A stretch of 34,732 nucleotides of DNA, from NCBI GenBank assembly GCA_009693905.1, contig SHWG01000006.1, positions 1 through 34,732 of the forward strand. The letters run 5' to 3'. A model generated the notes under the pieces. It was not told the DNA's origin and did no database searches. It saw only the letters and a program-made list of their open reading frames with translations. How positions within the stretch are numbered: the stretch's first letter is position 1; the number at the start of each line of letters is the position of its first letter. Positions 29,038 to 34,732 of the stretch are shown piece by piece. Both the position numbers and the translations under genes were made by a program. The stretch comes from Rhodospirillales bacterium. Its GTDB lineage: Bacteria > Pseudomonadota > Alphaproteobacteria > Rhodospirillales > 2-12-FULL-67-15.

Positions 29038-29063
29038 CGGCCGTCGCGCGCGCGCGACGGCCG
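29038..29063. repeat. 26-bp perfect palindrome between dctP-like and dctQ-like genes
   Basis: CGGCCGTCGCGCGCGCGCGACGGCCG equals its own reverse complement. Confidence 0.9.
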
Positions 29064-29088
29064 TCCTGCGGGAATTGGGAGAACGGAC

Positions 29089-29592
29089 GTGACCGTCAAG
29101 ACCATCCGGGCGGGTTTCGAGCGCCTGCTCGAAGGCATCGTCGTCGTGCTCACGTCCGGGCTGTTTATCCTGGTCGTGGTCGCGGTGATCTACCGCAAGG
29201 CCGGCAATTCGCTCATCTGGTACGACGAGATCGCCGAGGTGTTTCTCGCCTGGCTTACCTACTACGGCGCGGCGTTGGCGGCGCTGAAGCGCGGCCACAT
29301 CGGCGTCACCACCGTGGTCAAGATGATGCCGCGGTTCTGGCGGCTCGCCTGTTTCGTCGCCGCCGAGATCACGGTTGCCGCCTTCTTCGTCCTGCTCGCC
29401 TGGGTCGGGGTGCGGGTGATGGAGGTGCTGACCATCGATTTTCTCGCGACCCTGCCCGAGCTTTCATCGGTCTATACCCATTCCGCGATTCCGATCGGCG
29501 CGGTTTTGTATCTGATCGCGCAAGCCTTGAGCCTGCCCGAGGGCTGGCGCGACGCCATGCGCGGCCGCGAACAAGCCGCGGAAGAGTTCTGA
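29089..29592 (+). CDS. TRAP transporter small permease (DctQ family)
   Basis: 4-TM protein; GNSLIWYDEIAEVFLAWLTYYGAALAALKRGHIGVTT; between SBP and large permease. Confidence 0.93.
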   Translation: MTVKTIRAGFERLLEGIVVVLTSGLFILVVVAVIYRKAGNSLIWYDEIAEVFLAWLTYYGAALAALKRGHIGVTTVVKMMPRFWRLACFVAAEITVAAFFVLLAWVGVRVMEVLTIDFLATLPELSSVYTHSAIPIGAVLYLIAQALSLPEGWRDAMRGREQAAEEF

Positions 29593-29605
29593 GGGAAACG
29601 GGCCC

Positions 29606-30889
29606 ATGCTGCTGCTGATCATGGTTTTGGCGCTGTTCGCCCTGGTTCTCATCAATGTCCCGATCGCGGTCGCGCTCGCGGTCGTGACCGTGGTCACGAT
29701 GGTGATCACCCAAGGGGTGGACATTCTCCCCAACGTCGCGCTGATCATGTACACCGGCGCGACCAAGTTTCCCTTGATCGCCATTCCGCTGTTCATTTTG
29801 GCGGGCGCGATCATGAACGCGACCGGTATTTCGCGCCGCTTGATCGGGCTCGCCTCGGCGCTGCTCGGGTTCATTCGCGGCGGGCTCGCCATGGTCAACG
29901 TCGGCGCCTCGATGTTCTTCGCCGAGATTTCCGGCTCCGCGGTCGCCGACGTCGCCGCCATCGGCTCGATCCTGATCCCGGCGATGAAGAAAAAAGGCTA
30001 CCCGATCGAATTCTCGACCGCGATCACGTCTTCGGCGGCGACGCTCGCGGTCATCATCCCGCCCTCGATCCCGATGATCCTGTACGCGGTGATGGCCGAC
30101 ACCTCGGTCACCCAGATGTTCGTCGCCGGAATCATCCCGGGCATCCTCGGCGGCTTCGGCCTGATGGGCATGGCCTACGGGTTCGCGCGCCGCTACAACT
30201 ACCCGGTCGAAGAGGTTTTCGACCTCTGCAACGTCTGGGTGAGGTTCAAGGAATCAGCCTGGGCGCTGACGATGCCGTTCATCATCTTGGGCGGAATATT
30301 CACCGGCTGGGTGACGGCGACCGAGGGCGCCGGGCTCGCGGTTCTCTCCGCGCTTTTCATCGGCCTGGTCATCTACCGCGAGCTCGATCCGAAGCAGCTC
30401 GTGAAATCGGTCATCGAGGGCGGCGAGCAGACCGCGGTGGTGATGCTCCTGGTCGCGGCGTCGGCGTTGATCGGCGGCTATCTCACCGAGATCAAGATGC
30501 CCCAGGCGCTCGCCCAAGGGATCACCAGCTTCACCGATTCCAAATGGGTGGTTCTGGCGATCCTCAACGTGTTTTTCTTGATCATCGGGCTCTTTCTCCA
30601 TTCGGCGGCGGCCATCATCCTGGTGGTGCCGATCGTCATGCCGCTGGTTTTGCAGATGGGCATCGATCCGGTTCACTTCGGCATCATCGTCACCATCAAC
30701 CTCGGCATCGGCCAGCAGACCCCGCCGGTGGCGAGCGTGCTGATGGCCGCGTGTGCCATTTCCAAGGCCGACATCTGGGAGGTGACCAAGGTCAACGTCT
30801 GGTTCGTCGCCGTGCTGCTCGCGGTGCTCCTGCTGGTGACCTATGTCCCGATCGTCGCCCTGTTGCCGGTCGAGATATTCTACCGCTAG
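29606..30889 (+). CDS. TRAP transporter large permease (DctM family)
   Basis: 427 aa; FPLIAIPLFILAGAIMNATGISRRLIGLASALLG; VIIPPSIPMILYAVMADTSVTQMFVAGIIPG; FGIIVTINLGIGQQTPPVASVL. Confidence 0.96.
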   Translation: MLLLIMVLALFALVLINVPIAVALAVVTVVTMVITQGVDILPNVALIMYTGATKFPLIAIPLFILAGAIMNATGISRRLIGLASALLGFIRGGLAMVNVGASMFFAEISGSAVADVAAIGSILIPAMKKKGYPIEFSTAITSSAATLAVIIPPSIPMILYAVMADTSVTQMFVAGIIPGILGGFGLMGMAYGFARRYNYPVEEVFDLCNVWVRFKESAWALTMPFIILGGIFTGWVTATEGAGLAVLSALFIGLVIYRELDPKQLVKSVIEGGEQTAVVMLLVAASALIGGYLTEIKMPQALAQGITSFTDSKWVVLAILNVFFLIIGLFLHSAAAIILVVPIVMPLVLQMGIDPVHFGIIVTINLGIGQQTPPVASVLMAACAISKADIWEVTKVNVWFVAVLLAVLLLVTYVPIVALLPVEIFYR

Positions 30890-30899
30890 GTTCGCACCC

Positions 30900-31679
30900 A
30901 TGGCCGAAACCGTCCTTGCCACCCGCGACGGCGCCATCGCCACCGTCACCTTGAACGCGCCGGAAAAGCTGAACGCGCTTGATCTTGCCACCTGGACGCG
31001 GCTGGGCGAAGTCATCGTCGCGCTCGCCGCCGACGATTCCTTGCGCTGCATCGTTCTCCGCGGCGCGGGCGAAAAAGCCTTTGCCGCCGGCGCCGACATC
31101 GGCGAGTTCGCGACGGTGCGCAAGAACGCGCGGGTTTCCAAGCTTTACGGCGAACGGGTCGCCGCCACCATGCAGGCGGTGATGGACTGCCGCCACCCGA
31201 CGGTGGCGCTGATCCGGGGTGCGTGCGTCGGCGGCGGGCTCGAGGTCGCGGCCTGTTGCGATATCCGCATCTGCGGCGAATCGTCGCGCTTCGGGGTGCC
31301 GATCAAGCGGTTGGGACTGGTCATGGCCTACGGCGAGCTCGCCAAGCTCGCGGCCCTGGTCGGGCGTGCGGTCGCGCTCGAAATTCTCCTCGAAGGCCGC
31401 GTCTTCAACGCGGCCGAGGCGCTGGCCAAGGGCCTCGTCAACCGGGTCGTTGCCGACGCCGAGGTCGAAAAAGAAGCCTACGCCTGCGCGCGTCGCATCG
31501 CCGAAGGGGCGCCGCTGGTCGCCCGCTGGCACAAAAAATTCCTCAATCGGCTGCTCGATCCCCGTCCCTTGACCGAGGCCGAGAAAGACGAAGGCTTCAC
31601 CTGCTACGACACCGAGGATTTCAAGAAAGGGGTCGAGGCGTTCCTCGCCAAGCGGGACCCCGCGTTCAAGGGGCGCTAG
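30900..31679 (+). CDS. enoyl-CoA hydratase/isomerase (crotonase) family protein
   Basis: MAETVLATRDGAIATVTLNAPEKLNALD; AGEKAFAAGADIGEF; IRGACVGGGLEVAACCDIRIC oxyanion-hole region. Confidence 0.92.
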   Translation: MAETVLATRDGAIATVTLNAPEKLNALDLATWTRLGEVIVALAADDSLRCIVLRGAGEKAFAAGADIGEFATVRKNARVSKLYGERVAATMQAVMDCRHPTVALIRGACVGGGLEVAACCDIRICGESSRFGVPIKRLGLVMAYGELAKLAALVGRAVALEILLEGRVFNAAEALAKGLVNRVVADAEVEKEAYACARRIAEGAPLVARWHKKFLNRLLDPRPLTEAEKDEGFTCYDTEDFKKGVEAFLAKRDPAFKGR

Positions 31680-31705
31680 AGCAAGCCGCGATCGAATGGA
31701 ATCAT

Positions 31706-31812
31706 CCCCCCTCACCCAGCTCCGGGTAAGGCGCGGCCCGAGCGCCGCGCCAACCCTTCGCAACCCTCTCCCCCCGCGAGTAGCGGGGGGAGAGGGAAGG
31801 GTGAGGGGGGCG
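31706..31812. repeat. dispersed CCCTCACCC/GGGTGAGGGG inverted-repeat element, copy 2
   Basis: CCCCCTCACCC...CCCTCTCCCCCCGCGAGTAGCGGGGGGAGAGGGAAGGGTGAGGGGGG; related to 19695-19820, including a shared downstream flank (ATCGCAA). Confidence 0.85.
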
Positions 31813-31850
31813 GTGCCATCTGATCGCAATCCGCTCAATGGGCGGGGGCC

Positions 31851-33056
31851 ATGACCGAACATTCAGGCCCGCTCGCCGGCCTCAAAGTGATCGAGTTCGC
31901 CCACATCATGGCCGGGCCGGTGTGCGGCCTGATGCTCGCCGACATGGGCGCCGACGTGATCAAGCTCGAATCGCCCGAGGGCGACGATTCCCGGCGCTTC
32001 CTGCCGCCCGCGATCGCCGGCGAGCCGGCGGCCTTCATGATGATGAACCGCAACAAGCGGGGCATCGTCGCCAATCTCAAAAGCGACGGCGGGCGGGCGG
32101 TCGCGCGTCGCCTGGTCGGCCGAGCCGACGCGGTGATCGAAAACTACCGCAAGGGCACGATGGAAAAATTCGGCCTCGGCTACGAAGCGTGCGCCAAGGA
32201 AAACCCCGGCCTCGTCTGGTGCGAGCTTTCCGGATTCGGCCGGACCGGGCCATACGCCGAGCGCGGCGGGTTCGATTTGATCGCGCAAGGCATGAGCGGG
32301 CTGATGAGCATCACCGGCGCGGGCGCGGGCGGGCCGCCGATGAAGGTCGGCGCGCCGCTCACCGACATCACCGCGGGCATCCTCGGCGCCATGGGCGTGC
32401 TCGCCGCCCTGCTCGCGCGGGCCCGGACCGGGCGGGGCCAGCGGGTGGATACGTCCCTGTTCGAAGCCGGCATCGTCCACACCTACTGGCAATCGGCGAT
32501 CGCGTTCGCCACCGGCACGGCGCCGGGCGCGCTCGGCACCGCGCATCCCTTGAACGCGCCCTACCAGGCATTCCGGACCTCGGACGGCTGGATCACGCTC
32601 GGCGCCGCCAACCAGGCGAACTGGCTGCGATTGGTCGAGGCGCTGGCCGCGCCCGAACTCGGCCGCGATCCGCGCTTCGCCGACAACGCCAGCCGGATGA
32701 AAAATCCGCAAGCCCTGGAAGCGGCGCTCGCGCCCCAACTCGCCCGCCTGGGCAGCGCCGAATGGCTCGCAAAACTGGAGGCCGCCGGGGTGCCCGCCGG
32801 GCCGGTTCTCGATATCAATCAAATGCACCGGGACGCGCAAACCCTGGCGCGCGAGATGGTGGTGGAGGTGAACCATCCGAAAGCGGGCAAGGTCAAGACG
32901 CTCGGCCTGCCGGTGAAATTCTCAGGCACGCCGGGCAAGGTGGCGGGCCCCGCGCCCACCCTTGGCCAGCACACCCGCGAGGTCCTGGCGGAATATGGTT
33001 TTGCCGAAGCCGAGATCGAGAAATTGATCGCAACCGGCGCGGTCGCGGTCGGGTGA
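31851..33056 (+). CDS. CaiB/BaiF family CoA-transferase (class III)
   Basis: LAGLKVIEFAHIMAGPVCGLMLADMGADVIKLESPEGDD; MMNRNKRGIVANLKSDGGR; VGAPLTDITAGILGAMGVLAALLARARTGRGQ with the catalytic-Asp region. Confidence 0.95.
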   Translation: MTEHSGPLAGLKVIEFAHIMAGPVCGLMLADMGADVIKLESPEGDDSRRFLPPAIAGEPAAFMMMNRNKRGIVANLKSDGGRAVARRLVGRADAVIENYRKGTMEKFGLGYEACAKENPGLVWCELSGFGRTGPYAERGGFDLIAQGMSGLMSITGAGAGGPPMKVGAPLTDITAGILGAMGVLAALLARARTGRGQRVDTSLFEAGIVHTYWQSAIAFATGTAPGALGTAHPLNAPYQAFRTSDGWITLGAANQANWLRLVEALAAPELGRDPRFADNASRMKNPQALEAALAPQLARLGSAEWLAKLEAAGVPAGPVLDINQMHRDAQTLAREMVVEVNHPKAGKVKTLGLPVKFSGTPGKVAGPAPTLGQHTREVLAEYGFAEAEIEKLIATGAVAVG

Positions 33057-33063
33057 GAATAAA

Positions 33064-33411
33064 TCACGCCGCGCGCGGTCGGACCTCGGCGCGGACGCGG
33101 GATTCGGTTTTGCGCCGCGCGGTTTCGAGCTCGTAGTGGGCCTGGAGATTGACCCACGACTGGGCGTCGGTGCCGAAATAGCGCGCGAGCCGGAGCGCGG
33201 TGTCGGCGGAAATGGCGCGCCTGCCCGCGAGGATCGCCGCGATGCGGGTGAGCGGAACCCCGATGCTTTTGGCCAAGCGGTAAGCGGTGAGGTCGAGCGG
33301 GTCCATCCAATCTTCCTTCAGAATCCGCCCGGGATGAACCGGACCCGTCCGGCGGCGGGACGTATCGGCCAGATCGCGGTAACTGACAGCGGCATCGCGC
33401 GGAATGGGCAT
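33064..33411 (-). CDS. higA: HigA-family antitoxin (XRE HTH)
   Basis: HPGRILKEDWMDPLDLTAYRLAKSIGVPLTRIAAILAGRRAISADTALRLARYFGTDAQSWVNLQAHYELE; start trimmed to MPIPRDAA. Confidence 0.9.
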   Translation of the reverse strand: MPIPRDAAVSYRDLADTSRRRTGPVHPGRILKEDWMDPLDLTAYRLAKSIGVPLTRIAAILAGRRAISADTALRLARYFGTDAQSWVNLQAHYELETARRKTESRVRAEVRPRAA

Positions 33412-33424
33412 GGGACGGCTTTCC

Positions 33425-33709
33425 TTAATGATAGTCCACGAACTCGACTTCAAACGCAGCATCGCCCTCGAAACGGAAACAAACGCGCCATTGATCGTTT
33501 GCCCGGATGCTCCACTGTCCGGCCCGGCTGCCTTTCAGAGCCTCCAACCTATTGCCCGGCGGAACGCGCAGGAACCGGAGATCGGTCGCCGCGTCCAACT
33601 GCTGGAGCTTCATCCGCGCCCGGCGGGCGACATCGGTGGGAATGCCCTTGATGGGAACTCCCTCGAACAAGGCCTTGGTCCGTCGGTCGGCGAAGCTCCG
33701 GATCACCAT
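33425..33709 (-). CDS. higB: HigB-type (RelE/ParE superfamily) toxin
   Basis: MVIRSFADRRTKALFEGVPIKGIPTDVARRARMKLQQLDAATDLRFLRVPPGNRLEALKGSRAGQWSIRANDQWRVCFRFEGDAAFEVEFVDYH; directly upstream of higA. Confidence 0.92.
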   Translation of the reverse strand: MVIRSFADRRTKALFEGVPIKGIPTDVARRARMKLQQLDAATDLRFLRVPPGNRLEALKGSRAGQWSIRANDQWRVCFRFEGDAAFEVEFVDYH

Positions 33710-33862
33710 GGTAACGTACTGCGTAACTATCGGGCGGTCAAGGGAGGATCATCGCTTCACCGCTTTGTATCCCCGCCAACTTCGCATCATGGGCCGCTCT
33801 TGGATTTCCCACTTGCCTTGAAGGGCGAGGAGAGCTTTCCGTTCAAACTGGCGCGCGCCGGC

Positions 33863-33889
33863 GTTTTGCCCTATGGTTTCGGGCAAAAC
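33863..33889. repeat. inverted repeat GTTTTGCCC-N9-GGGCAAAAC upstream of the GAF-domain gene
   Basis: Perfect 9-bp arms (33863-33871, 33881-33889), 42 bp before the ATG at 33932. Confidence 0.75.
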
Positions 33890-33931
33890 CGCCGGGAAGC
33901 GGTCGGGTTTGGGTTCTTAAGGGGGGTTGGG

Positions 33932-34580
33932 ATGTTCAATTCGTTGCGGCTGCAATTCGAACGCCTGCGGGATCTCCATAAATCCTCGGACGATCCCGGC
34001 CGGCGCGAAAAATTGCTCGGGTTCTACACCCGGATGATGACCCGCGCGGTCGGCGCCGAGCGGTGCAGCATCTTCATCCACGATCCCGACAAGGACAGGA
34101 TTTGGCTGAAAACCGGGACCGGGGTCAAGGAAGCCGAGATCGTGGTGGCCAAGGAAGGCTCCGTTGGTCGGCAAGGCAATCGCTTCGGGCAAAACCGTCC
34201 ATATCACCGGCCTCGAAACCACCGACGGCGCGCACAGGGCGGTGGATCAAAAGACCGGATTCGTGACCCGCGGCGTGCTTTCGGTTCCGATCAAGAGCCC
34301 CAGCCGCGGCGAGGTGACCGGCGCGTTTCAGTTGCTGAACAAGCAGGGCGGAGCGAATTTCACCGCCGAAGACATTACCCTTGCCGAGGAAATCGCCGAA
34401 AACCTGCACGCGGAGATCGACCGGATTTTCGTCGCCCAGCAGATATTCAATCTCACCGAGCGTTTTTATGGGTTGTTCGACAAGCTGTTCACGGCGCTCG
34501 CGGTCGTCTTCGGCATCACGGTTTTGCTCCTGCTGTTGTCGATTCTCTGGTGGGGCCTCGGCCGGCTGTTCGCGGGGTGA
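33932..34580 (+). pseudogene. GAF-domain protein with C-terminal transmembrane helix, split by an apparent +1 frameshift near 34160-34167
   Basis: Frame A: MFNSLRLQFERLRDLHKSSDDPGRREKLLGFYTRMMTRAVGAERCSIFIHDPDKDRIWLKTGTGVKEAEIVVAKEGS. Frame B resumes VGKAIASGKTVHITGLETTDGAHRAVDQKTGFVTRGVLSVPIKS...LFDKLFTALAVVFGITVLLLLLSILWWGL. Confidence 0.85.
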
Positions 34581-34655
34581 AAACTCGGGGACCGGGCGGG
34601 GCGGGCTCGGCCCGGCTTTCGCGATCCGCCCGGGGGGTGCTATAAGGCCGCGGCC

Positions 34656-34732
34656 GACCCCGTAGCTCAGTTGGATAGAGCAGCGGTTTCCTAAACCGCA
34701 GGTCGGAGGTTCAAATCCTCTCGGGGTCGCCA
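34656..34732 (+). tRNA. tRNA-Arg (anticodon CCT)
   Basis: GACCCCG acceptor pairs with CGGGGTC; D arm GCTC/GAGC; anticodon stem GCGGT/ACCGC with loop TTCCTAA; T arm GGAGG-TTCAAAT-CCTCT; encoded CCA ends at 34732. Confidence 0.96.

Noticed and set aside
33404-33931. N-terminal extension of ORF 33404..34645 upstream of the GAF start
   Set aside because: Overlaps higB and non-coding DNA; recognisable GAF-protein sequence begins at MFNSLRLQF (33932).
1-34732. CRISPR arrays, transposases, prophage genes or diversity-generating retroelements
   Set aside because: None seen: no regularly spaced repeats, and no transposase, integrase, RT or phage structural motifs in the supplied ORFs.

Overview
This 34.7-kb window is high-GC chromosomal DNA, alphaproteobacterial in character. 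No phage, transposase or CRISPR array was recognised. Left part: a lysophospholipase-like lipoprotein (running off the left edge) coupled to an ABC ATPase, a zf-CHCC protein, polA, msrQ/msrP, a GST, a TPR protein, an SDR, an alpha/beta hydrolase, and two glycosyltransferases (GT4, GT9). Centre: a translation block thrS-infC-rpmI-rplT-pheS-pheT, then a HAD hydrolase converging on a membrane adenylate/guanylate cyclase gene broken by in-frame stop(s). Right part: a large FAD/Fe-S dehydrogenase divergent from two tandem serine-glyoxylate-aminotransferase-like paralogs, a TRAP transporter (dctPQM) with a crotonase and a CaiB/BaiF CoA-transferase, a HigBA-type toxin-antitoxin pair, a frameshifted GAF-domain gene, and tRNA-Arg(CCT) ending exactly at the right edge. 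I found no clearly novel large system. The points most worth a second look are: (i) the interrupted cyclase, where both stops are one C-to-T change from Gln codons; (ii) the GAF gene with an apparent +1 frameshift; (iii) the tandem aminotransferase paralogs with gene-conversion-like identical tracts and a shared palindromic element; (iv) a 77-bp tandem duplication across a gene end; (v) expression signals in the translation cluster (possible leaderless thrS, AUC-start infC, structured rpmI leader, terminator just upstream of pheS); (vi) a 26-bp perfect palindrome between dctP and dctQ. All calls come from reading the sequence and supplied ORFs; no searches or folding were run.
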